Part shown: positions 32,186 to 40,724 of the stretch, piece after piece
How the letters are laid out: each line of letters opens with the position of its first letter
How positions within the stretch are numbered: the stretch's first letter is position 1
Assembly: GCF_041320605.1 (NCBI RefSeq)
Contig: NZ_CP166679.1
Coordinates: forward strand, 1,550,001 to 1,614,000
Source of the DNA: Arenibacter antarcticus
Lineage (GTDB): Bacteria; Bacteroidota; Bacteroidia; Flavobacteriales; Flavobacteriaceae
Direction of reading: 5' to 3'
DNA length: 64,000 nt
Made by a program: the position numbers and the translations under genes
The notes under the pieces: model-generated
Told to the model about the DNA's origin: nothing
What the model saw: only the letters and a program-made list of their open reading frames with translations
Database searches by the model: none

Positions 32186-32695
32186 ATGAAAAAATTAGTT
32201 TTGGCCTTAGTGTTTTTTGCAGTACTATCTTGCCAACAAGAAAAAATAGGTTTCGTTGACAACGTAAAATTAATGGAAGCCTACAAAGAGAAATCGGATT
32301 TAGAAGCTCGATTCAAAACTCGATCAGATAAGTTCACAAAAAAAAGGGACAGTATATCCCAAGCCTTCCAAATAGAAGCGCAGGCTTTTCAAGCTAAGGC
32401 ACAAAAAATATCACAGGACAAAGCTCAGGAAGAATACGGACAACTACAACAACGAAGTCAATTCATAGGCCAACAATTACAACAAGAAGAACAGGAATTA
32501 CAAGTAAAAGGCCAAACAGAAATGGATAGCTTGGTATCCAAGGTAAAAGAGAAAATAAAAACCTACGGTAAAGCTAACGGATATTCCTTTATCCTTAGTG
32601 GAGGCGATGGAGGAAGCGTTCTTTACGGAACAGAAGCCCATGACGTAACCGATGAAGTCGTTAAAATCCTTAACGAAAATTACAACAAAAAATAG
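32186..32695 (+). CDS. OmpH/Skp-family lipoprotein
   Basis: 169 residues. The N-terminus MKKLVLALVFFAVLSC is a lipoprotein signal with lipobox AVLSC (Cys16). Skp/OmpH then starts at KIGFVDNVKLMEAYKEKSDL and continues as long charged helices rich in Gln and Lys (about 35-120). The conserved end GYSFILSGGDGGSVLYGTEAHDVTDEVV closes the domain. Skp chaperones hold unfolded outer-membrane proteins in the periplasm; a lipid-anchored version is frequent in Bacteroidota. Stands alone, followed by a hairpin terminator. Confidence 0.9.
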   Translation: MKKLVLALVFFAVLSCQQEKIGFVDNVKLMEAYKEKSDLEARFKTRSDKFTKKRDSISQAFQIEAQAFQAKAQKISQDKAQEEYGQLQQRSQFIGQQLQQEEQELQVKGQTEMDSLVSKVKEKIKTYGKANGYSFILSGGDGGSVLYGTEAHDVTDEVVKILNENYNKK

Positions 32696-32714
32696 GGTAC
32701 CCTAACTCCCAAAC

Positions 32715-32748
32715 AAAAAGCCTGGAAATTCAATTTTCAAGGCTTTTT
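32715..32748 (+). terminator. Terminator of the OmpH-like gene
   Basis: AAAAAGCC at 32715-32722 pairs with GGCTTTTT at 32741-32748. Further imperfect pairing inside and the T-run complete an intrinsic terminator 20 bp after the stop. Confidence 0.8.
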
Positions 32749-32894
32749 CTATGCTAGACGTTTTTAGATAGTTCCATATTTGAACATCAAATTTAAAATT
32801 ATTTATCCTGTAATGAACCATGGAGGAAACCGACAAAACCATTAATGGTATTTATTGTATGTTTACCAATTATCAATGAGTGAGGTCCAAATAA

Positions 32895-33587
32895 ATGGAA
32901 AATAAAACTGCTATCTTGGTTTTTGCAAATTCTGCTGCTGAGGAAACTAATCACAAAAGTATTCCAGGAGGTGAAGCATTATTCAACCAATTAACAGACC
33001 ACACTTTAATTACGGTTAAAAAAACGGAATTACCCTATTTCCACTGTACCGAAGATCAGCAAAATGGCAACTGCTTTGGAACACGATTCTACAATGCCGT
33101 TAAGCACATATTTGACCAGGGCTATCAACATGTCATCACTATAGGGAACGATACTCCACACTTAAGCGCATTACATATACGCTCTGCCTATAAACATTTA
33201 TTGGACAAAAAAATAGTCTTGGGACCCTCAACCGATGGTGGCTACTACCTAATGGGGTTTGACAAGTCTATGTTCTCTAAAATAGAAGCAAATAAATTTA
33301 TACAATTACCATGGAAGACCTCAGGGTTACAAAACTCTTTTAATCAACTACTTAAGTCAATAAATAGGATTGCAGTAAGCCTTCAATCCCTAGTGGACCT
33401 AGATTCTATAGCCGACCTAAAAAAAATTATCCACCAGGGGCAACCTATTCCACAAAAGATATATCAGATCCTTATAAGTATCATTACAACACGACCTAAA
33501 ATTATATTGTATACCCCAAAATATCGAGAACATTCGTTTCATACTAATTACTTCAACAAAGGATCGCCTCTTCAGATTCCATTTTAG
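32895..33587 (+). CDS. DUF2064 (TIGR04282-type) glycosyltransferase of an arsenosugar-type cluster
   Basis: 230 residues. A GT-A-like fold is indicated by TAILVFANSA near the N-terminus, VITIGNDTPHL (about 80-90, the metal/nucleotide-sugar region) and GPSTDGGYYLMGF (about 112-124), hallmarks of DUF2064. NCBI families place TIGR04282 proteins with arsenosugar biosynthesis, where they are thought to transfer sugar. It is followed on the same strand by an AhpD-like gene and arsS. The last 30 residues are basic and unlike the core. No sign of decay. Confidence 0.8.
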   Translation: MENKTAILVFANSAAEETNHKSIPGGEALFNQLTDHTLITVKKTELPYFHCTEDQQNGNCFGTRFYNAVKHIFDQGYQHVITIGNDTPHLSALHIRSAYKHLLDKKIVLGPSTDGGYYLMGFDKSMFSKIEANKFIQLPWKTSGLQNSFNQLLKSINRIAVSLQSLVDLDSIADLKKIIHQGQPIPQKIYQILISIITTRPKIILYTPKYREHSFHTNYFNKGSPLQIPF

Positions 33588-33774
33588 CGACAAACTAATA
33601 GTCCAATTCGGGGGTAACTATAAAGCATTATGGGCATTGCTAGCCAATACCACGTATTATATAGATATCCACTACCTAATAGTTCAAATAAATAATACAA
33701 GGGAGTCCATCTATAGTGAGTAACAAACATAGACTAACTCAATTCACATCACAACAACTTAAAATAGTATTACA

Positions 33775-34110
33775 ATGGCAGATTCTTATTACGATCCAGC
33801 AGATTTACGGAAATTTGGAAAGATTAGCGAATGGAGTGAGGAATTAGGAACTAAATTCTTTGATTACTACGGAAAAGTATTTGAAGAGGGCGCGCTTAGT
33901 GCTAGGGAAAAATCATTAATTGCCTTGGCAGTATCCCATGTAGTGAAATGTCCCTATTGCATAGATTCCTATACGAAAGACGGTTTGGAAAAAGGCATCA
34001 CTAAAGAAGAAATGATGGAAGCCGTACATGTAGGAGCGGCAATAGAAGGTGGAGCTACCTTGGTGCATGGAGTTCAAATGATGAACAAATACAATAAATT
34101 GAGTATGTAA
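33775..34110 (+). CDS. AhpD/carboxymuconolactone decarboxylase-like protein, arsenosugar-associated
   Basis: 111 residues. The redox motif CPYCIDSYTKDG (about 62-73) with a downstream EAVHVGAAIEGGATLVHGVQ belongs to the AhpD-like fold. The short form next to arsS corresponds to what databases name an arsenosugar biosynthesis-associated peroxidase-like protein. The CxxC may handle peroxide or arsenic-thiol chemistry; this is inference. It lies 187 bp after the DUF2064 gene and 64 bp before arsS. Confidence 0.85.
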   Translation: MADSYYDPADLRKFGKISEWSEELGTKFFDYYGKVFEEGALSAREKSLIALAVSHVVKCPYCIDSYTKDGLEKGITKEEMMEAVHVGAAIEGGATLVHGVQMMNKYNKLSM

Positions 34111-34174
34111 TATGTAGCTTTTATCAAAAGTGGGTAAACCATGACTAAGTCTTCATAACTCAATACAGTAGCAC

Positions 34175-35245
34175 ATGAACATAGAAAAAATGGCAACAAA
34201 ATCATTAAAAGCAAGACATGATGAGCTTGCGTTAAATAACAAACAACTCGAAATTCTAAATGGAGGACCATTTAAGGAGGGGGAATTACCCTATTTTAAA
34301 GATAAATTGGATGAAATAGGCCAATTTCCATTACGACCCAAAAAACTAGAGATTCTTCAGATCAATGTAGGATACATGTGCAACCAGGTTTGTGAGCATT
34401 GCCATGTGGATGCAGGCCCAGATAGGAAAGAGATCATGACCAAGGAAACCATGAAACTTTGTTTGGAAGTCATAAAAAATACCGGTGCCCACACCTTGGA
34501 CCTAACAGGAGGTGCTCCTGAAATGAACCCAAATTTTAGATGGTTTGTTGAAGAAGCCTCAAAAGCAGGAATAAAAGATTTTATTGTACGTTCCAATTTA
34601 ACGATTATACGTGCTAACAAAAAATACTACGATCTTCCTGAATTTTTCAAGAAACACAAAATTCACGTCATCTCGTCCATGCCACATTACACCCGAGGGA
34701 AAACCGATAAACAACGGGGAGACGGAGTTTTTGATACATCTATACGAGCACTTCAGGATTTAAATGCCATCGGTTATGGTATGCCTAATAGCACCCTTCA
34801 ATTAGATTTGGTCTATAATCCGTCCGGAGCTTTTTTACCTGGAGATCAGGGAGCTATGGAACGCGATTTTAAAAAGGCCTTAAAAGATGATTTTGATATC
34901 CATTTTCATCAACTCTTCGCTATTACAAACTTACCAATTGCTAGGTTCTTGGATTACCTGATAGCATCGGGAAATTATGAAGATTATATGTATTCGCTTG
35001 TAGAAGCCTACAATCCAGCTGCGGTAAAAAACGTAATGTGTACCAATACTATTTCAATAAGTTGGGACGGTTGGTTGTACGATTGTGACTTTAACCAGAT
35101 GTTAGGTTTAAAAGTTAATAGCAGCGTAAAACATATTAAAGATTATAATGAGGACATCCTAAATGATCGTGATATCATTGTTTCACAACATTGTTATGGC
35201 TGTACTGCCGGAGCTGGTAGTAGTTGTCAAGGAAACGTTATTTAA
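34175..35245 (+). CDS. arsS: Arsenosugar biosynthesis radical SAM protein ArsS
   Basis: 356 residues. The radical SAM cluster motif is CNQVCEHCHVDAGPDRKEIM (about 68-87; Cys-x3-Cys-x2-Cys binds the 4Fe-4S centre). LDLTGGAPEMNP follows as the SAM-binding GGE-like segment. The C-terminus HCYGCTAGAGSSCQGNVI is the characteristic ArsS tail (TIGR04167). Family knowledge: ArsS adds a 5'-deoxyadenosyl radical to dimethylarsenite on the way to arsenosugars. Position 34190 (MATKSLKARHDEL) is an alternative start that also has A-rich sequence upstream. Some family members are selenoproteins; here ordinary Cys codons are used. No ArsM is seen in the window. Confidence 0.93.
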   Translation: MNIEKMATKSLKARHDELALNNKQLEILNGGPFKEGELPYFKDKLDEIGQFPLRPKKLEILQINVGYMCNQVCEHCHVDAGPDRKEIMTKETMKLCLEVIKNTGAHTLDLTGGAPEMNPNFRWFVEEASKAGIKDFIVRSNLTIIRANKKYYDLPEFFKKHKIHVISSMPHYTRGKTDKQRGDGVFDTSIRALQDLNAIGYGMPNSTLQLDLVYNPSGAFLPGDQGAMERDFKKALKDDFDIHFHQLFAITNLPIARFLDYLIASGNYEDYMYSLVEAYNPAAVKNVMCTNTISISWDGWLYDCDFNQMLGLKVNSSVKHIKDYNEDILNDRDIIVSQHCYGCTAGAGSSCQGNVI

Positions 35246-35279
35246 AGTTGACCACTTCAATTTTTTAAATTCTATCACA

Positions 35280-35320
35280 AGAGCACTTACAAACCTTGCA
35301 GTTTGAAGTGCTCTTCTTTC
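35280..35320 (+). terminator. Terminator of the arsS cluster
   Basis: AGAGCACTT (35280-35288) pairs with AAGTGCTCT (35306-35314), with an extra inner AAAC/GTTT pair, followed by a short T-rich tail. 35 bp after the arsS stop. Confidence 0.7.
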
Positions 35321-35433
35321 TAAGCTTAAATGATCACCTAAAGGTTTTTCGTCAGATTAAGCATGCCATTTATCCAATAATTTAAATTTTTTATAACATC
35401 GGTAGTTAAGGTAACAGACTAAAAAGGCTAACC

Positions 35434-36048
35434 ATGAAGCATCAAATTAAACGTCTTACCACAATGAACCGAATCCAGAGCACTGGATTGGAACTTTTCT
35501 ATCAGAAAGGATATTACAACACCAGCATAGACGATATATTAAAAAAACTATCCTTATCCAAAGGCGCATTTTACTATCATTTTCAATCCAAGGAAGAATT
35601 CTTTATCAGCATAACACAGACGCTTTTATTTAGAACGGTATACAATCAACTTATAACACCTATTGAAGGCAAGGAAGACCCTTTAAACGCCATAATAGAG
35701 TGTATGGACAAAGATTTGCAAACCGCAGAACAAAATTTTTTAGATTATGGATTTGTGTTAAGTAATTTTATCACCGAGTTTAATGGCAAAAATCCAGAAA
35801 TAATGGCCTTTCTTCAGGATATACTAACGGTCTGGGAGGTAAACTTAGTCACTATTTTACAAAAGGGAAAAACGGATGGCTATATAAGCAGACATACAGA
35901 TAGCGAAGCCCTTGCCAGTTATATTATTTACTCCTATATCGGGATAAGAACTTTAATGGTAGAAGGAAATAGCAAGCAACTGAGGTATAAATATATCCAA
36001 CAGTTGCGCCAATATTTTAAAACTATGGACAGTAGAACTACGGCTTAG
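35434..36048 (+). CDS. TetR/AcrR family transcriptional regulator
   Basis: 204 residues. The N-terminal helix-turn-helix is clear: RIQSTGLELFYQKGYYNTSI ... DILKKLSLSKGAFYYHFQSK (about 13-55), ending in the usual YYHFxSKEEFF. The C-terminal ligand domain has no recognisable subtype. It starts 188 bp after arsS behind a terminator, so it is probably transcribed alone; whether it controls the arsenosugar-type genes cannot be told. Its last 11 bp overlap the 3' end of the convergent GT9 gene. Confidence 0.92.
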   Translation: MKHQIKRLTTMNRIQSTGLELFYQKGYYNTSIDDILKKLSLSKGAFYYHFQSKEEFFISITQTLLFRTVYNQLITPIEGKEDPLNAIIECMDKDLQTAEQNFLDYGFVLSNFITEFNGKNPEIMAFLQDILTVWEVNLVTILQKGKTDGYISRHTDSEALASYIIYSYIGIRTLMVEGNSKQLRYKYIQQLRQYFKTMDSRTTA

Positions 36049-37132
36049 CAGATTGGCTTTCAAGTATCTCCTTTGCTTTGGTTAAAACCGACTCAGGAAG
36101 GATGGTTCTCATAACATCCTCATAACCCGAGGGAAATTTATTTCCGTAAACCGAGGTGGGAATTAGGGGGTAAGAATTCCTATCTGAAAGCAATACATTC
36201 CCGCCCTGATGAAATGGATAAAATCCCGCATAGGGATGGGTAACACCCCACAATGTTAGGCAGGGTACCCCAAACATAGCCGCCAAATGTGCATTCCCAC
36301 TATCCATAGCAATCATCAGCTCTAATTGGGAAATAACGGCTAGTTCTTCACTTAAAGGTATCTTCCCTACAAGATTAACACAATGTTCATACCTCTTTCC
36401 CCATTTATCCAATGCCAAACGCTCCTTTTCCCCGCCACCAAAAAGCAAAATATGATAATTTTCCCTATTATTTAGACCAGCCACAACTTTCTCCATTAAA
36501 TCCAAGGGATACATTTTTCCCTTAAAGGCCGCAAACGGGGCAATTCCTATCCATTTCTTTGTTGGATCTTTAAGCAAATTGTGAGTATCGGATGCAACTT
36601 TTCTTTTAAGTGGTAATGCAACGGACTCCAAGGATATTGGAAAGCCAAGTTTTGCAAAAACATCGGCATAGCGCTGGTGTGTAGTTTTTAGAGGTTCAAA
36701 AACCTTATTGGTCAAAGAGGTCAACGCCCTTTTCTCAGCCCTGCCCTTTTCTATCTGAACAAAAGGAATGGAACCAAGTCCAAAATAAGCCTTTAGAACA
36801 GTGCTACGCATTACATTGTGTACATCTGCTACATCAGTTATATCTAATAGTTTTAATTCGTTATAGAGCTTCCAAAGCCCCCATACGCCTTTATGCCTTC
36901 CCTTCACTTGGGCTTCAAAAACATGTACCCTTGGTAGCCCTTGAAAAATAGGCTTTAGAAATCCTTTGGTAAGTACCGTTACCCTAATATTTGGATATTG
37001 CTCCAGAAGGGCAGCGATAACTGGAACGGTCATAGCAACATCGCCCATGGCGGATAACCGGATCACCAAAATATGAACATGCTGAGAATTATTAGTAATC
37101 CCAGATACTTCCTCTCCCCTAGGTTTTATCAT
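36038..37132 (-). CDS. Glycosyltransferase family 9 (heptosyltransferase-like)
   Basis: 364 residues. N-terminal HILVIRLSAMGDVAMTVPVI (about 20-39) is the GT9 signature of ADP-heptose:LPS heptosyltransferases. The second domain has GIAPFAAFKGKMYPLD (nucleotide-sugar site) and MIAMDSGNAHLAAMFGVPCLTLWG (about 275-298), both typical. It probably adds a heptose-like sugar to the lipooligosaccharide core at the inner membrane; donor and acceptor are unknown. The DUF4254 gene lies 46 bp upstream on the same strand, a common pairing in this family, and the 3' end overlaps tetR by 11 bp. Confidence 0.9.
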   Translation of the reverse strand: MIKPRGEEVSGITNNSQHVHILVIRLSAMGDVAMTVPVIAALLEQYPNIRVTVLTKGFLKPIFQGLPRVHVFEAQVKGRHKGVWGLWKLYNELKLLDITDVADVHNVMRSTVLKAYFGLGSIPFVQIEKGRAEKRALTSLTNKVFEPLKTTHQRYADVFAKLGFPISLESVALPLKRKVASDTHNLLKDPTKKWIGIAPFAAFKGKMYPLDLMEKVVAGLNNRENYHILLFGGGEKERLALDKWGKRYEHCVNLVGKIPLSEELAVISQLELMIAMDSGNAHLAAMFGVPCLTLWGVTHPYAGFYPFHQGGNVLLSDRNSYPLIPTSVYGNKFPSGYEDVMRTILPESVLTKAKEILESQSAKP

Positions 37133-37178
37133 TTAAAAGACAATTAACGATAAGATTCCAATACCACAATTTATAGTC

Positions 37179-37781
37179 CTAACCCCTTTTACGAAGCACC
37201 GGATTTAACTCATCGTCATTATACATTTTCATTTGCTTATAGACTTTCATGTATTTTTTACCAGCTTCAATATCTGTCAACAATTGGTCTATCGCAGTAA
37301 AAAGATCCCTTTTTTGTTCCAAAAGAATATTCAGTTTAACCTGACACTTTTCCTTATGCTCTGTAGAGGCGTCTTCCCTGTCTACCTCTTCTTGCATATG
37401 GTATATTTTGAGCGCCAAAATAGACAATCGGTCTATGGCCCAAGCGGGACTTTCCGTATTAATTGTAGCCCCTTCTTCTTTGGTAATGGATTGATATTTA
37501 TTTAAAAAGAAACTATCTATAAATTCTACCAAATCTGTCCTATCCTGATTACTAGCATCAATTTTTCGTTTGAGTTTGAGGGCGGCGACAGGATCAATAT
37601 TGGGATCTCTTATGATATCCTCATAGTGCCATTGCACTGTGTCTATCCAGTTCTTTCGATACAACAAATGGGCAATATCATCTTTTGGATAGGGATTGGC
37701 AAAACCTTGGTCCACACAGTCCTCTATATGATACTTTTCGATACTTTCATTGAATATTTTAAAGGCAAAATCACTAAACAT
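37179..37781 (-). CDS. DUF4254 domain protein
   Basis: 200 residues, predicted all-helical and soluble. The whole length matches the DUF4254 pattern (for example NWIDTVQWHYEDIIRDPNID, ALKLKRKIDASNQDRTDLVE, WAIDRLSILALKIYHMQEEV). Function unknown. In Flavobacteriia it commonly lies next to a GT9 glycosyltransferase and DUF6427/DUF6341 genes, as here. Spacing to the next gene (46 bp) suggests one transcript with the GT9 gene. Confidence 0.88.
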   Translation of the reverse strand: MFSDFAFKIFNESIEKYHIEDCVDQGFANPYPKDDIAHLLYRKNWIDTVQWHYEDIIRDPNIDPVAALKLKRKIDASNQDRTDLVEFIDSFFLNKYQSITKEEGATINTESPAWAIDRLSILALKIYHMQEEVDREDASTEHKEKCQVKLNILLEQKRDLFTAIDQLLTDIEAGKKYMKVYKQMKMYNDDELNPVLRKRG

Positions 37782-37820
37782 AATATTATCGTTTAACTAC
37801 AAAGATACTTTTAATTTTAG

Positions 37821-38753
37821 TTAAAAAATACGGGTCAACAGAACAATAAATGGGAGCATAATTATAGCTAAGAGTACCAATTCCTTAATCCTATCTCTTT
37901 TTATGCTTTCTACATAGGAAGCCGTAAAAACAACTGCAGGGAAAAAAGTAATCAAAATAGGATGGTTATCCGAAGAGGATTTAAGAAAATAAACAGCTAA
38001 ACCAATAAGAAAAAGGTAAAGCACCAAACGCATACTTACCAACTTTCCTAATCCCACATTCCCTAATTTAATATAGCCTATGAAACCACTGAGAAATACT
38101 ATAAGTATATAAAAAAACAAGTATGATCCAACACCAATATCAGTAAAATAATCGGAACTTATATCTAGTTTAAAATTATAATGATCCAACAGATAATAAG
38201 GATTATTAATCAATGCAAGAGTAGCCATCATAATTATAAACATTGTAAATATGGCTACAAAAGGTACTATCCAGTTGCGAATATTTTTGGGTTGATAAAA
38301 ATAAATGGCCACAAAAACAAGGAGCAGATACATGATGGCCCAGTCGTAAAATAGGCTCGAAACCATAATCCATAGCGTAGCATCAAAAATTTTGAGTTTA
38401 ATATTTTTCAAGGACCTTAAACTCAACAAACGCCGTACGGCCAACAATATAAAAAAACTACAGAAAATAGCATTTGAATCTAACAATACCTCGGGAAAAA
38501 CGACGATCAAGAGGGTGTAAAATAGAATGGATAGGGAATTTGATCCTGTAATTTTATTCCTCCTAGTAATAAAGTTTACTAGGAATATACTGAACATTAA
38601 GCACCCTAAAATAACCAAATGACCCAATAGCTGCTCAAGCACATAAGTTCTTTGGAACATCACTAAATGTACGAACCAGTAAAACCCAAAAAGAAATACA
38701 AGTAGTATTATATAATTAATTGGTTTTGTTTTTCCAAAAATGGTTGAAATCAT
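37821..38753 (-). CDS. DUF6427 family multi-pass membrane protein
   Basis: 310 residues with about eight to nine hydrophobic helices, beginning IFGKTKPINYIILLVFLFGF. It fits the flavobacterial family DUF6427. No catalytic motif is visible. It is the first gene of a minus-strand run with DUF4254 (39-bp gap) and the GT9 gene, and is divergent from the DUF6341 gene across 39 bp. A role in envelope glycan or lipid handling is only a guess from context. Confidence 0.8.
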   Translation of the reverse strand: MISTIFGKTKPINYIILLVFLFGFYWFVHLVMFQRTYVLEQLLGHLVILGCLMFSIFLVNFITRRNKITGSNSLSILFYTLLIVVFPEVLLDSNAIFCSFFILLAVRRLLSLRSLKNIKLKIFDATLWIMVSSLFYDWAIMYLLLVFVAIYFYQPKNIRNWIVPFVAIFTMFIIMMATLALINNPYYLLDHYNFKLDISSDYFTDIGVGSYLFFYILIVFLSGFIGYIKLGNVGLGKLVSMRLVLYLFLIGLAVYFLKSSSDNHPILITFFPAVVFTASYVESIKRDRIKELVLLAIIMLPFIVLLTRIF

Positions 38754-38773
38754 TCTAGGTTTTTATATTTTTG
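38744..38773 (+). promoter_or_regulatory. Promoter of the DUF6341 gene
   Basis: TTG at 38744-38746, 19-bp spacer, then TATTTTTG at 38766-38773: a full match to the Bacteroidota -33/-7 promoter layout, 19 bp before the ATG. The -33 part lies inside the 5' end of the divergent DUF6427 gene. Confidence 0.7.
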
Positions 38774-38792
38774 TACGGTAAATATAATTAAG

Positions 38793-39014
38793 ATGAATAC
38801 AATTTTTTACGGTATCGAGGATTTATTTGTAAATGTGCTGTTAGCACCGTTTGACGCCTTACGAGCAATGGAGAGTTGGTGGGGAGCCAATTCATTGAAT
38901 TGGATTTTTATTTTTATAGGTTTTGTAGCGTTCATATATTGGATGTTGCAACTTAAGAAATTCAACGATAATGGAGAAGAGAACAAGGAGGTAAGTGCAC
39001 ATTCCTACCTCTAA
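38793..39014 (+). CDS. DUF6341 family small membrane protein
   Basis: 73 residues with one central membrane helix (about 35-52, NWIFIFIGFVAFIYWMLQL) and a short charged tail. It begins MNTIFYGIEDLFVNVLLAPF, the pattern of the small family I know as DUF6341, usually beside DUF6427. Divergent from that gene, with its own good promoter, and ended by a bidirectional terminator. Function unknown. Confidence 0.82.
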   Translation: MNTIFYGIEDLFVNVLLAPFDALRAMESWWGANSLNWIFIFIGFVAFIYWMLQLKKFNDNGEENKEVSAHSYL

Positions 39015-39100
39015 AAAGAATATTTAGTAACCACATTCTCAAGGTAAAGGAAAAAATAATCAAATTATTTTCCTTCCAACGGGATATTTTTACACTTTAT

Positions 39101-39136
39101 TTAAAAAAGGGGTTGCATCTGCAACCCCTTTTTTAA
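39101..39136. terminator. Bidirectional terminator between convergent genes
   Basis: A GC-rich 8-9-bp core stem (39109-39117 with 39120-39128) is extended by A6/T6 and TT/AA to 39101-39136. The A and T runs make it work on both strands, for the DUF6341 gene (plus) and the LysE gene (minus), whose stop at 39133 lies within it. Confidence 0.9.
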
Positions 39137-39798
39137 TCCCTAATAAGTTCTATACCCTGTTCTATATTTAATCTATCCTTGGGAAGAAATCCTTTTACAA
39201 TAAGCACCAAACCACAGAGAATCAAAATAAAACCAAGTACTTTCTTCACTAAAAGAATTCTTCCTTTTGTTAATTTCCGACGTAATTGTTTCGCTAATAG
39301 AATTTTAAAAATATCTGTGACAAAATAGGCAGCTATCATGGCCGCGAAGAAAGTCCATATTCTAGTGGGGTCATTATCTAGGCTAGGTCCTACAACAATG
39401 ATAATTCCCAACCAAAAAACCAACACCCCTATATTGATAAAATTCAATAAAAATCCCTTTCCAAATAAACTGAGGTAATCCCCTTTTGTTACTCTAATTT
39501 TTTCTTGCGAATATTTAGATTCTTTCTTTAAAACATTGGTAAGTCCGTACACCAACAATATAACTCCGCCAAATACATACAATCCTGGTTGGTTACTTAA
39601 ATTCTCCAACAATTGAAAACTACTGAAATAGGCCAATGTTATAAAAATAACATCGGCTACAATCACTCCAAAATCAAAACAGAGTGCGGCCCTAAATCCT
39701 TTAATAGCACTAGTTTCCAGTAATACAAAAAAAACAGGACCAATCATAAAGCTTAATAAAAAACCCAATGGTATTGCTGCCTGTACATCTTCAATCAT
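39133..39798 (-). CDS. LysE/RhtB family exporter
   Basis: 221 residues, about six membrane helices. N-terminal IPLGFLLSFMIGPVFFVLLE is the LysE-family hallmark of amino-acid or small-metabolite exporters in the inner membrane. GVIVADVIFITLAYFSS and LLVYGLTNVLKKE follow as expected. The substrate cannot be told. It ends in the bidirectional terminator and is 103 bp downstream of the DUF2807 gene. Confidence 0.9.
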   Translation of the reverse strand: MIEDVQAAIPLGFLLSFMIGPVFFVLLETSAIKGFRAALCFDFGVIVADVIFITLAYFSSFQLLENLSNQPGLYVFGGVILLVYGLTNVLKKESKYSQEKIRVTKGDYLSLFGKGFLLNFINIGVLVFWLGIIIVVGPSLDNDPTRIWTFFAAMIAAYFVTDIFKILLAKQLRRKLTKGRILLVKKVLGFILILCGLVLIVKGFLPKDRLNIEQGIELIRD

Positions 39799-39901
39799 AT
39801 ATATTATTTAACAACCTGGAATTTTTAACCCTGATTATAGGGTTAATTAACTATTCTTCCAGTAGTATTTGGATTGTAATTTCAACATTATTCTTTCCCC
39901 A

Positions 39902-40585
39902 TTACATTCGGGTAATTGTACCCCCAAAAACCGTTTTCTCTTCCATCTTGGCAGGGTTTCCATAAACCAATACTTCCCCACCGGCTTTAACACTGGCCCT
40001 TACGTAATCTGTTGCAAAAATTTCTGCTCTAGATCCTGCATTTACGTTTACGGTACTAAATTTTGTTTTAAAATTCTTCCCTTTATAAATGCCGCCGGTG
40101 TTAATCTGAACATCTTGATTATGGGAATTTCCCGAAGCCGTTATAATACCCCCCATAACACTCTTTACAAGCAATTGTGCCACTTGGGCATTAATAACCA
40201 GTTCTCCGCCTTCTTGGGCTTTAAGCTCCAATACGTCTTGTTTAACTGCTTCTTTAGAAGTAATCCTCGCATCCTCATTAGTATCTATTACCAACAGATT
40301 ATCTGTATAATACAAATCTACAAAAGTTCTATAGCCACTAAAAAGCTTATTTAATTCCATGCGTATTTTAAGAACTCCCCCATTGTTGACAATAGCAACA
40401 TTCGTGGTATTTGCTCCAGTTATTATCGCCTTGTTTACGTTAGATCTTATCAGGTTTATAGATAAACCGTCAAAAGCCTTTACCTCCGTAAAAGTGCCCA
40501 ATTCCTGAACCAACTTTTCATTTTGTGCCGCAACAGGCAGTACCGCGATTAGAAAGATCAGTATCACTACTAATTTTTGTTTCAT
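39902..40585 (-). CDS. DUF2807 (head GIN domain) secreted protein
   Basis: 227 residues. Signal peptide MKQKLVVILIFLIAVLPVAA cleaved before QNE. A right-handed beta-helix-like body follows, with repeating short beta strands (LVINAQVAQLLVKSVMGG, SGNSHNQDVQINTGGIYKGK, NVNAGSRAEIFATDYVRASV, KAGGEVLVYGNPAK), as in DUF2807/PF10988. Probably periplasmic or outer-membrane associated. Function unknown. It is 139 bp downstream of rnr on the same strand. Confidence 0.88.
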   Translation of the reverse strand: MKQKLVVILIFLIAVLPVAAQNEKLVQELGTFTEVKAFDGLSINLIRSNVNKAIITGANTTNVAIVNNGGVLKIRMELNKLFSGYRTFVDLYYTDNLLVIDTNEDARITSKEAVKQDVLELKAQEGGELVINAQVAQLLVKSVMGGIITASGNSHNQDVQINTGGIYKGKNFKTKFSTVNVNAGSRAEIFATDYVRASVKAGGEVLVYGNPAKMEEKTVFGGTITRM

Positions 40586-40724
40586 TTACTAAAAGCTATC
40601 GTTTTTATGGACGGTGTATTTTACACCTAAAAACATTTATCCGAATTTATATTCAAGATAGGATTGTTACCTTATTAAGCAACAATCCATCTAGTTAAAA
40701 CAAATTCCATTCCAAAATTAACCA

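Noticed and set aside
33588-33774. Possible remnant of a second glycosyltransferase between the DUF2064 and AhpD-like genes
   Set aside because: No frame of useful length and no recognisable motif; I see only AT-rich spacer.
34175-35245. ArsS as a selenoprotein with in-frame TGA
   Set aside because: The frame has no internal stop, and Cys codons fill the C-terminal CYGC and SSC positions; no SECIS-like hairpin is needed.
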